Of a stretch of 41,537 nucleotides of DNA, positions 7,100-14,933 are shown one piece after another. The stretch is from contig JAGWNK010000037.1 of assembly GCA_028871345.1 (NCBI GenBank), forward strand, positions 1 through 41,537, in the 5' to 3' direction. The translations under genes were made by a program, and so were the position numbers. The DNA comes from Alphaproteobacteria bacterium (lineage in GTDB: Bacteria > Pseudomonadota > Alphaproteobacteria > Micropepsales > Micropepsaceae). The notes under the pieces are model-generated. The model did no database searches. It saw only the letters and a program-made list of their open reading frames with translations, and was not told where the DNA came from. Within the stretch, counting starts at the first letter, position 1. Each line of letters begins with the position of its first letter.

Positions 7100-8155
7100 A
7101 TGCCCGCGGGCGTCGGGCATACGGGCGTGCTTCATGAATCTCAGGTCCTGAAGGTGCTGATCGTCACCGACGCGTGGCGACCGCAGGTCAACGGCGTCGT
7201 GCGGACACTGGAGATGCTGGGGCGCGATCTGCGCGCCCTCGGCCATGACGTGCGCTATATGACGCCGGAAGACCGCTTCACGATTCCCCTGCCGACCTAT
7301 TCCGAGATCCGCCTGGCCGTCTTCCCGCGCGCCGCGCTCGAGAAGGAGATCCGCGAGTACGCCCCCGACGCCATCCATATCGCGACCGAAGGGACTCTGG
7401 GACTGGGCGCACGCGCCATCTGCCTGCGCTACGCCATCCCCTTCACGACCTCGTTCCACACCCGTTTTCCCGAATATGTCCGAGCCCGCTTTCCGCTGGT
7501 GAGCGCGGAGTACGTCTATCGCTTCCTGCGCTGGTTCCACGCGCCCGCCACCGCCATGATGGTGGCCACGCCGAACTTGAAGCGCGAGCTGGAGGACAAG
7601 GGGTTCCGCAACGTGCGCATCTGGTCGCGCGGTGTGGACACCGAGCTGTTCCGGCCCATACCCGGCGCGGCGCTGCCCTTCCCCAAACCCGTCTGGCTCT
7701 ATGTCGGACGCATCGCCGTCGAGAAGAACATCGAGGCCTTCCTCAAGCTCGATCTGCCGGGCACCAAGGTTGTCATCGGCGACGGACCTGCGCGGACTTC
7801 GCTCCAGCGCGCTCACCCCGAAGCGAAATTCCTGGGCCCACGGGTCGGCGAGGCGCTGGCGCAGGCCTATGCGGCAAGCGACGTTTTCGTCTTCCCGTCC
7901 CGCACAGACACTTTCGGACTGGTGATTCTGGAGGCGCTGGCTTGCGGCACGCCCGTGGCGGCCTATCCCGTACAGGGCCCCCTCGACGTGGTGGACGGCG
8001 CCCCCGTGGCCGTCCTCGACGACGACCTCGAAAAGGCCTGCAGGCAGGCCCTCTCCATCCCGCGGGAAGCCGCCCGCGCCTTTGCCGTCAGCCGGTCCTG
8101 GCGCGCCTGCACCCTGCAATTCCTCTCCAACCTGGCGGTCGAGAGCGAACCCTAG
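7100..8155 (+). CDS. GT4-type glycosyltransferase (PimB/MgtA-like)
   Basis: A 351-residue GT-B glycosyltransferase. The N-terminal half has the acceptor-side signature TDAWRPQVNGVVRTLEML and SFHTRFPEYVR. The C-terminal half has the donor-binding region (LYVGRIAVEKNIEAFL, VIGDGPAR) and the FVFPSRTDTFGLVILEALACG segment that holds the Glu contacting the nucleotide sugar. This layout matches the mannosyl- and glucosyltransferases that modify diacylglycerol or phosphatidylinositol. The substrate here is not proven. I took the ATG at 7100; the upstream frame overlaps the previous gene and lacks a matching domain. The partner LpxH-like gene suggests lipid-linked chemistry at the inner membrane. Confidence 0.85.
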   Translation: MPAGVGHTGVLHESQVLKVLIVTDAWRPQVNGVVRTLEMLGRDLRALGHDVRYMTPEDRFTIPLPTYSEIRLAVFPRAALEKEIREYAPDAIHIATEGTLGLGARAICLRYAIPFTTSFHTRFPEYVRARFPLVSAEYVYRFLRWFHAPATAMMVATPNLKRELEDKGFRNVRIWSRGVDTELFRPIPGAALPFPKPVWLYVGRIAVEKNIEAFLKLDLPGTKVVIGDGPARTSLQRAHPEAKFLGPRVGEALAQAYAASDVFVFPSRTDTFGLVILEALACGTPVAAYPVQGPLDVVDGAPVAVLDDDLEKACRQALSIPREAARAFAVSRSWRACTLQFLSNLAVESEP

Positions 8156-8228
8156 ACCTTCTCGCGAGTCCCTCTCGCAAGCCGGGAAAATGCGCTAGAA
8201 CGTCAACCGCTTCGCGGGCGGTCGATCC

Positions 8229-9827
8229 ATGTCCTCAGTCCCCTCCAAACCACAAGCCTTGCGCTTGGCGCCCCGCGAATACGCTTTCCTCGGCGTGTCC
8301 ATCCTGGTCTGGACGGCCTATGTCGTCTGGCTCGGCAAGGACACGAGCTGGGATTTCCGCAATTACCACTGGTACATCCCCTATGCCCTCTTGAACGACC
8401 GCATGGGGATCGACATCGCGGTGGCCCATCAGGGCAGTTACTACAATCCGCTCAGCGACGTGCCGTTCTACTGGCTGGCGACGCACACCCCGTCGTGGTT
8501 CGCCATCGCCGTCCTGGGCATGCTCCAGGCCGCCAACATCGTGCCGCTCTATGTCATGGCGCGCTCCGTCCTGCGCCACGAGCAGAACGTCCTGGCGTCG
8601 GCGGGGCTGGCGTTCTTCAGCATGACGGGTGGGCTCACCCTCAGCCTCTACGGCACGCATTACTACGACAACGTGATGAGCCTGCTCACGCTCACAGGCC
8701 TCGCCATCCTCGTCGTCAAGCGCGAGGAACTGGCGCAGGGTTCCCTGGGCGGCACCGCCCTGTGGTCGGCGCTGGGCGGCCTGCTGTGCGGCTGTGCCGC
8801 CGGTCTCAAGCTGCCCGAGGCACCGTTTGCCATGGGCTTCGCGGCGGCGCTCCTCGCCGGCGGGGGCAGCGGCAAGCACCTGGCGACCCGGCTCGCGGCC
8901 GGCGGCATCGGCGGGCTCGTGGGCTTCCTGCTTTGTGCCGGGTTCTGGATGGCGCGCATGGACATCCTGACCGGCAATCCATTGTTTCCTTATTTCAACG
9001 ACGTCTTCCGTTCGCCCTACGCCCTGCCCTCACCCTATCGCGACATGCGCTTCCTGCCGCGCTCGACCTCGACGGCGCTGCTGTTTCCGATCCTGTTCTC
9101 GATCGACTGGCGCACCGCCGACGACCTGCCATACACGGATATTCGCGCCGGCCTCGCCTACATCCTGGTCATCGCGGCGGTGATCGTCTGGCTGGCAGGC
9201 AAGCGCTCCAGAGAGCCGCTCGCCGATCCCAGGGCGGCACGCATCATCTTCGCCTACGCGGCCGTGTCGTACTTCTTCTGGATCAAGCTGTTCGCCATCT
9301 ACCGCTACATCCTGCAGCTCGAAATGCTGGCGCCGCTCATCATTGTCCTGGCGGTGGGGCTTTTGCCGCTGCCCCGCCGCACGCAGATCATCGGGCTTGG
9401 GGCTCTCTTCTTCTTCGCCCTGCTGTTCACCCGCAGCGCCCATCTCGAAGGCGCCCCCCTGGGCGACCCCTACATCACCGCCGAGATCCCCAGGATCGCC
9501 GATCCGGACCGCACCATGGTGGTGATGACAGGCGATGCACCCCTGGGTTTCATCGCGCCCGAGCTGCCGCGCCAGATTCCCGTCCTGCGCATCGACGGCT
9601 GGATGATGCAGCCCGAGGACGGCTCATACCTCACCCGGGAGATGAAAAAGCGGGTATACGCCCATAAGGGTCCGATCTTCCTGATCGCCGACGCCTACGA
9701 AATGGGCCGCGCCAGCGCCGCGGTCCTCGATTACGGGCTGGCAATCGACTGGCGCAAGTGCAGAATATTCACAACGAATCTGGCGGGGGCCTATCAGTGG
9801 TGCCCCCTCGTGCGCCGCAATCCATGA
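8229..9827 (+). CDS. Multi-pass membrane protein, probable GT-C glycosyltransferase
   Basis: A 532-residue integral membrane protein with about ten hydrophobic segments. After the first one comes the motif KDTSWDFRNYHWYIPYALL, an acidic residue in the first periplasmic loop as seen in GT-C enzymes, which use polyprenyl-phosphate sugars outside the membrane. The C-terminal 130 residues look soluble (VVMTGDAPLGF, VLRIDGWMM, IFLIADAYEMG). It opens a three-gene operon; the stop overlaps the next start as ATGA. Its neighbours, a GT2 polyprenyl-phosphate glycosyltransferase and GtrA, make it the likely final transferase, comparable in role to GtrC of O-antigen modification. The GT-C call rests on topology and context, not on a named family match. 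Confidence 0.65.
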   Translation: MSSVPSKPQALRLAPREYAFLGVSILVWTAYVVWLGKDTSWDFRNYHWYIPYALLNDRMGIDIAVAHQGSYYNPLSDVPFYWLATHTPSWFAIAVLGMLQAANIVPLYVMARSVLRHEQNVLASAGLAFFSMTGGLTLSLYGTHYYDNVMSLLTLTGLAILVVKREELAQGSLGGTALWSALGGLLCGCAAGLKLPEAPFAMGFAAALLAGGGSGKHLATRLAAGGIGGLVGFLLCAGFWMARMDILTGNPLFPYFNDVFRSPYALPSPYRDMRFLPRSTSTALLFPILFSIDWRTADDLPYTDIRAGLAYILVIAAVIVWLAGKRSREPLADPRAARIIFAYAAVSYFFWIKLFAIYRYILQLEMLAPLIIVLAVGLLPLPRRTQIIGLGALFFFALLFTRSAHLEGAPLGDPYITAEIPRIADPDRTMVVMTGDAPLGFIAPELPRQIPVLRIDGWMMQPEDGSYLTREMKKRVYAHKGPIFLIADAYEMGRASAAVLDYGLAIDWRKCRIFTTNLAGAYQWCPLVRRNP

Positions 9828-10762
9828 CCGATCCGAGAATCGCCGTCCTGATCCCCTGCTACAACGAGGAAGCGGCCATCGCCACGGTGGTCGACGATTT
9901 CCGCACGGCCCTGCCCACGGCGACGGTCTATGTCTACGACAACAACTCGCGAGACCGCACGATCGAACGCGCCCGGCAGGCCGGCGCCGTGGTCCGCAGC
10001 GAAAACCGCCAGGGCAAGGGCAATGTCGTGCGCCGCATGTTCGCCGACATCGAGGCCGACGTCTACGTGCTGGTCGACGGCGACGACACCTATGACGCCT
10101 CGGCGGCGCCGCAGCTCATCGCCAAGCTGATTGCAGAAGGCCTCGACATCGTGACCGGCCACCGCGAGGCCACCGGTACCGCCGCCTACCGCGCCGGGCA
10201 TGTCCTCGGCAATCGTCTTCTCACCGGCCTCACCGGCATCATGTTCGGGGTCAAGCTGGGCGACATGCTGAGCGGCTATCGCATCATGTCGCGCCGGTTC
10301 GTGAAGTCGTTCCCCGCGGCGGTCGAGGGCTTTGGCATCGAGACCGAGCTCACGGTGCACGCCGTGCGCCTTCTGGTCCCCATGGCCGAAGTCGCCACCC
10401 GCTACAAGGAGCGGCCGGCCGGCTCGGCTTCCAAGCTCAACACCTATCGCGACGGCATGCGCATCCTCTTGACTATTGTCGGCCTGATGCGCCGCGAACG
10501 GCCGCTCATCTTCTTCACTTCGATCTTCGGTTTCTTCGCACTGATGACATTCGCCATCGGCATCCCAGTGGTGATCGAGTATTTCGAGACCGGCCTGGTG
10601 CCGCGTCTGCCCACGGCCGTCCTCGTCACGGGAACCATGGTCCTGGCCTTCCTGTCGCTCTTCACCGGCCTTATGCTGGACACCGTCACCCGCGGCCGTT
10701 GGGAGTTGAAGCGCATGATCTATCTGGCGATCCCCGGACCGCAGGACCTGCGGCATCCATGA
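9824..10762 (+). CDS. GT2 glycosyltransferase, DPM1/GtrB-like, with two C-terminal membrane helices
   Basis: A 312-residue protein with an N-terminal GT-A domain: VLIPCYNEEAAIATVV, then YVYDNNSRDRT, and DGDDTYD as the DxD metal motif. Further on are the LGDMLSGYRIMSRRF acceptor signature and, near residue 205, the KERPAGSASKLNTYRDG segment. Two hydrophobic helices (about 228-250 and 262-285) end the protein. Such enzymes move a sugar from a nucleotide donor to polyprenyl phosphate at the cytoplasmic face. The ATG at 9824 overlaps the previous stop (ATGA), and the gene's own stop overlaps gtrA in the same way, so translation is probably coupled across the operon. Confidence 0.88.
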   Translation: MTDPRIAVLIPCYNEEAAIATVVDDFRTALPTATVYVYDNNSRDRTIERARQAGAVVRSENRQGKGNVVRRMFADIEADVYVLVDGDDTYDASAAPQLIAKLIAEGLDIVTGHREATGTAAYRAGHVLGNRLLTGLTGIMFGVKLGDMLSGYRIMSRRFVKSFPAAVEGFGIETELTVHAVRLLVPMAEVATRYKERPAGSASKLNTYRDGMRILLTIVGLMRRERPLIFFTSIFGFFALMTFAIGIPVVIEYFETGLVPRLPTAVLVTGTMVLAFLSLFTGLMLDTVTRGRWELKRMIYLAIPGPQDLRHP

Positions 10763-11184
10763 GCGTTCAGGACCTGGTGCGCAGGACATCGCAGTCGCGC
10801 TTCATCCGCTTCGCCACGGTCGGCACCGCCGGCTTCCTGGTCAACGAAGCGGCGCTGGCGGTGGCCAAGGAGCTGCTCGGCATGGGCGACCATGCCGCCT
10901 GGTTCTTCGGCTTCGCGATCTCGGTCACCTTCACCTGGTGGGGCAACCGCACCTTCACCTTCGCCGACAAGGCGAGCGACCACCACATCGGCATTCTCGC
11001 CGAATGGGCCCGGTTTGTCGCCACCAACAGCCTGGGCGCCGCGGCCAACTTCGCGGTCTATGCGGCGTGCATCCATTATGCGCCGTGGCCCGTGTCCACG
11101 CCCTATCTGGCGCTTGCCGTGGGCACCGTGATCGGCCTGATCTTCAACTTCACGCTGTCGAAGCTGATCGTGTTCCGGGATTAG
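10759..11184 (+). CDS. gtrA: GtrA family membrane protein (probable polyprenyl-linked sugar flippase)
   Basis: A 141-residue protein with four hydrophobic segments. The GtrA family marks are RFIRFATVGTAGFLVNEAAL at the N-terminus, FTWWGNRTFTF in the middle and IGLIFNFTLSKLIVF at the end. GtrA proteins are thought to flip polyprenyl-phosphate sugars from the cytoplasmic to the periplasmic side. It is the last gene of the operon, coupled to the GT2 gene by ATGA. The gene ends 9 bases before the convergent modC stop, with no clear terminator between them. Confidence 0.88.
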   Translation: MSVQDLVRRTSQSRFIRFATVGTAGFLVNEAALAVAKELLGMGDHAAWFFGFAISVTFTWWGNRTFTFADKASDHHIGILAEWARFVATNSLGAAANFAVYAACIHYAPWPVSTPYLALAVGTVIGLIFNFTLSKLIVFRD

Positions 11185-11192
11185 AGCTTGCT

Positions 11193-12254
11193 CTAACGCT
11201 CCACGGTCACCGACTTGACGATGGCAAACACCGCCCGTCCAGGCTCGAGGCCGAGCCGTTCCTGCGAGGCGTGCGTGATGCGCGCGACAAGCCTGGTGCC
11301 GCCGCAGCGCAGTTGCACGTCGACGTCGTCGCCGTGCCGGCGAATGGCGTCCACCATCGATGTCAGGACGTTGTTGGCGCTGATGGCGCGCGGTTCCTCG
11401 CAGGCCAGCATGATGTCTTCGGCCCGCAGCCGCACGCGCAACCGCCCGCCGGCCGCCTGCGCCAGGCGCCGCACGAACAGCGATCCGCCGTCGAAGGATA
11501 GACGCGTCAGCCCGTCGCCGCGATGCTCGGCGACGGTGGCCTCGATCACCGCGCCAAGCGGCGGGACGCCCGCGATCTGATCGACATCGGTGAGAAGGTC
11601 GAAGACGGAGCCCTGCGCCCTGATGCGTCCGTTGTCGATCACCACCACCGAGTCGGCGAGGCGCGCCACCTCCTCGACCGAATGGCTGACATAGAGCATC
11701 GGCAGCTGCGTCTGCCGCGCCAGGGTCTCGAGATAAGGCAGGATCTCGTTGCGCCGCGCCGCGTCCAGCGCCGCGAGCGGCTCGTCGAGCAGCAGCATGG
11801 CCGGAGACGACAGCAAGGCGCGGCCCAGCGCCACGCGGCTTTTCTCGCCGCCGGACAGGCGGCGCGGGCTGCGGTGAAGCAGCCCGCCCAGCGCCAAGAG
11901 ATCGACGACACGGGCGATCGTCGAGGCATCCGCCTTCGCCGATGAGCGGCGCCAGCCGAACAGCAGGTTCTGCTGCACGCTCATGTGCGGAAAGAGCCGC
12001 GCGTCCTGAAAGACCACGGCGACGCGGCGCTGCTCCGCCCGCACGAAAAGATGCGCCGCGGTATCGACGAGCACGGCCCCGTCGACGGCGATGCGCCCTT
12101 CATCGGGACGCAGCAGCCCCGCCACGGCGCGCACGATGCTCGATTTGCCGGCGCCGGACGGACCGAACAGGGCGGTGACGCGGCCGCCGGTGGAGAATTC
12201 CGCCGCCAGCGCGAAGCCGCCCAGGCGATGGTTGATGCGGACCTCGAGGCTCAT
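11193..12254 (-). CDS. modC: ModC, molybdate ABC transporter ATP-binding protein
   Basis: A 353-residue protein, close to the usual ModC length of about 350. It has Walker A GPSGAGKSS, the Q-loop region FQDARLFPHMSV, signature LSGGEKSRVALGRAL, Walker B MLLLDEPLAALD and the switch His in YVSHSVEEV. The last 70 or so residues form a molybdate-binding MOP domain (ISANNVLTSMVDAI, and VARITHASQERLGLEPG). It powers molybdate import for molybdenum-cofactor enzymes. The ATG at 12254 overlaps the modB stop by 4 bases (ATGA), so the two are translationally coupled. No modA lies next to them. Confidence 0.92.
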   Translation of the reverse strand: MSLEVRINHRLGGFALAAEFSTGGRVTALFGPSGAGKSSIVRAVAGLLRPDEGRIAVDGAVLVDTAAHLFVRAEQRRVAVVFQDARLFPHMSVQQNLLFGWRRSSAKADASTIARVVDLLALGGLLHRSPRRLSGGEKSRVALGRALLSSPAMLLLDEPLAALDAARRNEILPYLETLARQTQLPMLYVSHSVEEVARLADSVVVIDNGRIRAQGSVFDLLTDVDQIAGVPPLGAVIEATVAEHRGDGLTRLSFDGGSLFVRRLAQAAGGRLRVRLRAEDIMLACEEPRAISANNVLTSMVDAIRRHGDDVDVQLRCGGTRLVARITHASQERLGLEPGRAVFAIVKSVTVER

Positions 12255-12937
12255 GGGCGTGCCGCCGCCCGCCGCGCCGCCTCGCCCGCGGTCATCACCA
12301 CGAGCGCCAGAATGACGGAGAGGGCGCACAGGCGCGCCGCCTCGACCTCGCCGCCCGGCGCCTGCAACGCCGCATAGATGGCGAGCGGCAGGGTCTGGGT
12401 TTCGCCCGGGATGTTCGAGACGAAGGTGATGATGGCACCGAACTCCCCGAGGCTGGCGGCGAAGGCGGTGAGGATGCCGCTCAGGATGCCCGGCAACGCC
12501 AGCGGCACGGTGATGTTGAAAAGCCGGTCGAGGCGCCCGGCGCCGAGCGTGCGGGCCGCTTCGCCAAGCGCTTCGTCGCCGCCTTCGAGCGACAGCCGGA
12601 TGGCACGCACCTGCAGCGGGAAGGTGATCAGGGCGCTCGCCAGCGCCGCGCCGGTCCAGCTGAAGACCAGCCGGATGCCGAGATGCAGATCGAGCCAGGC
12701 TCCGATCGATCCGCGGGCGCCGAACACCACGAGCAGCAGATAGCCCACGGCCACCGGCGGCAGGACCAGCGGCAGATGGACGATTCCGTCGACCACGGCC
12801 TTCCCGGCAAATCGAGTCCGCGCCAGCCCCAGGGCCACCAGGAAGGCCAACGGCAAGGCGCATAGGACTGCTGTCCCGGACACCAGAAGGGAAAGCCGCA
12901 GGGCCTCGGCTTCGGCAGAGGTCAGGAAATCGGTCAT
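12251..12937 (-). CDS. modB: ModB, molybdate ABC transporter permease
   Basis: A 228-residue inner-membrane permease, matching the usual ModB length of about 229. It has five hydrophobic segments and the ModB/CysT signatures HLPLVLPPVAVGYLLL and EAARTLGAGRLDRLFNITVP (the EAA loop that docks with ModC), then FAASLGEFGAIITFVSNIPG. I chose the ATG at 12937 (MTDFLTSAEAEAL); a longer in-frame start adds unlikely sequence. A divergent gene begins within 100 bases upstream, so there is no room for modA in front of modB as in many bacteria. Confidence 0.9.
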   Translation of the reverse strand: MTDFLTSAEAEALRLSLLVSGTAVLCALPLAFLVALGLARTRFAGKAVVDGIVHLPLVLPPVAVGYLLLVVFGARGSIGAWLDLHLGIRLVFSWTGAALASALITFPLQVRAIRLSLEGGDEALGEAARTLGAGRLDRLFNITVPLALPGILSGILTAFAASLGEFGAIITFVSNIPGETQTLPLAIYAALQAPGGEVEAARLCALSVILALVVMTAGEAARRAAARP

Positions 12938-13032
12938 TGCCCCAGAGTATGGCCGATGGAACCGTCCCGCCACCGCCGGGAAACTGCCGCATGGGGGTTG
13001 ACCCGCCCGGCGGGGGCTCTACCGTCGGGGGA

Positions 13033-14868
13033 ATGGGGGACCGGTGGGGACACCTCGCGGGAGCAGCCGCTATGGCTGCACTGGCGTCTGCGGCGCTGGC
13101 ACAGGACGCCGTGGTCGGCGCTGCGCCGCTCGATGCTGCGCCTTCTCAAACCATCACCCTGCCTGACGGCACCAGAGCGGTCGTGCAGCCGCTGACGCCG
13201 CACGATGCTTCGCAGGCCGAGTCGCCGCCGCCGTTTCCCTCCGACATGAATCCCGGCCCCGTCTACGTCATCCGCGCCGACCATTGGTCCGAAACCGACG
13301 AGCGCGACTACGGCGCCTTCATCGCCGAGCTGGGTGCCTCCGGTTGCGCCACGGTCAATGCCTGCCTGCACGATCCGCGCAATCCCTATCGCGGCACCGA
13401 TCCGCCGGGCACGGTGTTCGAATCCGACTGTGCGGACCTGCCCTATTATCTGCGCTTCTACTTCGCCTGGAAGCGCGGCCTGCCGTTCTCTTATGAAGGC
13501 GTGGTGGAATCCCGCGGCGCCTCGAACGACCTGCGCTACTCCGTGCGCGGCAATGAAGTGACGGCGCGCACGTCGCCCGCCGACGAGCACAAGGGCGGCT
13601 ACGCCATCCTCTACGAGCTGCGCGACGCGGTATCGTCGGCCACCTATCGCATCGACCCCGAGCTCGAAGAGCCCTACGAGCAGGATCTGTATTCGCCCGC
13701 CATCGATCCCAAATCGATCAAACCAGGCACGGTGATCTACGATCCCAACGGACATCTGGCGACGGTGTGGAAGGTCGAGCGCAACGGCCGCATCCACTAC
13801 CTCGACGCCCATCCCGATTATTCGGTGACGCGCGGCTTCTATGACCTGCGCTTCGTGCGCTCCTCGCCGGGCATGGGCGCCGGCTTCAAGAACTGGCGGC
13901 CCCAGAAGCTGGTGGGGGCGACGCTGCAGCCTGACGGCACGTATAGCGGCGGCCATATCGTGCTGACCGCCAACAAGGACATCCCCGATTTCTCCCTGGT
14001 GCAGTTCTTCGGCAACGGGGCGCGGCCCCAGGACGACAGCGACTGGAGGTCGGGCACCTTCACGCTCAACAAAGAGAACCTCGGCTATTACGATTTCGTC
14101 CGCGCCGAATTGGCTGGCGGCACGCTGCTGTTCGATCCGCTGCGCGAAGTGGCGGACATGGTGGATTCGAACTGCGCCGACCTGCATTACCGCGTCCAGG
14201 CGGTCGATCTGTCGATCCAGGCCGGGCTCAACAAGCAGGACGAGCCCGACCGGCTGCCGCCCAACATCTACGGCACGGAGGGCGACTGGGAGACCTACTC
14301 CACCCCCTCGCGCGACGCCCGGCTCAAGACCGCCTTCAAGGAACTGCGCGACAGCGTCGGCCGCTTCCTGTGGATGGGCGACCACCATGACAAGAAGCTC
14401 TCCTATCAGGGCAAGAACCTGGCCGCCGACATGCTGGCGGTCTACGACGCCCATGCCGCCCAGTGCCGCGTCACCTACCGGCGCAGCGACGGCTCGACCG
14501 TCTCGTTCGGCTACGAGGATGCCCGCCGGCGCCTGTTCGACATGTCCTTCGACCCGTACCAGTGCGTCGAGCGGCGCTGGGGTGCGACGGCCCCCGCCGA
14601 GCTGGCCAGTTGCCCCGACAATGCGTTGAAGAAGGCCTGGTACGAAGCCGAGCACAACCTTCGCAACCAGATCGATCGCACCTACGAGGCCCGCATGGAC
14701 TTCACGCTGACGGAGCTGAAGGAACCAGGGCCGGGCAAGGGCGTCGCTGAGCCGCCCGACACGGACGCCCGCAAGCTCCTTTCGGCGCGCGTGCCCAAGC
14801 CCGCCAATGCCGTCGAAGAGGCACCCCCGACCCTGCGCTGGCTGCTGCGCGAGCCGACCACGCCATAG
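13033..14868 (+). CDS. Secreted protein of unknown function with Cys/His/Asp pattern
   Basis: A 611-residue protein with a signal peptide (GHLAGAAAMAALASAALA, cut before QD). I took the ATG at 13033 because it starts this signal; ATGs at 12937 and 12991 are in frame. I do not recognise a named family. Two segments look like a papain/NlpC-like core: ESDCADLPYYLRFYF (C133) and GHLATVWKVERNGRIHYLDA (H241, D258). The order Cys, His, Asp and the hydrophobic spacing resemble NlpC/P60 or transglutaminase-like enzymes, but this is inference from pattern only. The region after about residue 330 is rich in Tyr, Asp and Arg and contains further Cys residues. It is divergent from modB and stands alone. 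Confidence 0.6.
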   Translation: MGDRWGHLAGAAAMAALASAALAQDAVVGAAPLDAAPSQTITLPDGTRAVVQPLTPHDASQAESPPPFPSDMNPGPVYVIRADHWSETDERDYGAFIAELGASGCATVNACLHDPRNPYRGTDPPGTVFESDCADLPYYLRFYFAWKRGLPFSYEGVVESRGASNDLRYSVRGNEVTARTSPADEHKGGYAILYELRDAVSSATYRIDPELEEPYEQDLYSPAIDPKSIKPGTVIYDPNGHLATVWKVERNGRIHYLDAHPDYSVTRGFYDLRFVRSSPGMGAGFKNWRPQKLVGATLQPDGTYSGGHIVLTANKDIPDFSLVQFFGNGARPQDDSDWRSGTFTLNKENLGYYDFVRAELAGGTLLFDPLREVADMVDSNCADLHYRVQAVDLSIQAGLNKQDEPDRLPPNIYGTEGDWETYSTPSRDARLKTAFKELRDSVGRFLWMGDHHDKKLSYQGKNLAADMLAVYDAHAAQCRVTYRRSDGSTVSFGYEDARRRLFDMSFDPYQCVERRWGATAPAELASCPDNALKKAWYEAEHNLRNQIDRTYEARMDFTLTELKEPGPGKGVAEPPDTDARKLLSARVPKPANAVEEAPPTLRWLLREPTTP

Positions 14869-14883
14869 CGCCCAGGCAGAAAA

Positions 14884-14913
14884 AAACCGGCCCTCCGCGA
14901 GGAGGGCCGGTTT
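14884..14913 (-). terminator. Rho-independent terminator of the tonB-exb operon
   Basis: A 13-base perfect stem, AAACCGGCCCTCC (14884-14896) and GGAGGGCCGGTTT (14901-14913), has a GCGA loop. Read on the minus strand it is followed by a run of T (complement of A14880-14886), placed 20 bases after the stop at 14934. On the plus strand the short TTT may also help end the gene stopping at 14868. Confidence 0.88.
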
Positions 14914-14933
14914 CGCGATTGTGTCTCGCTCGC

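Noticed and set aside
11193..12992. One continuous frame joining modC to sequence upstream, suggesting a modB-modC fusion
   Set aside because: The frame over the modB region is the wrong one. modB is read in another frame with all permease motifs and overlaps modC by only 4 bases.
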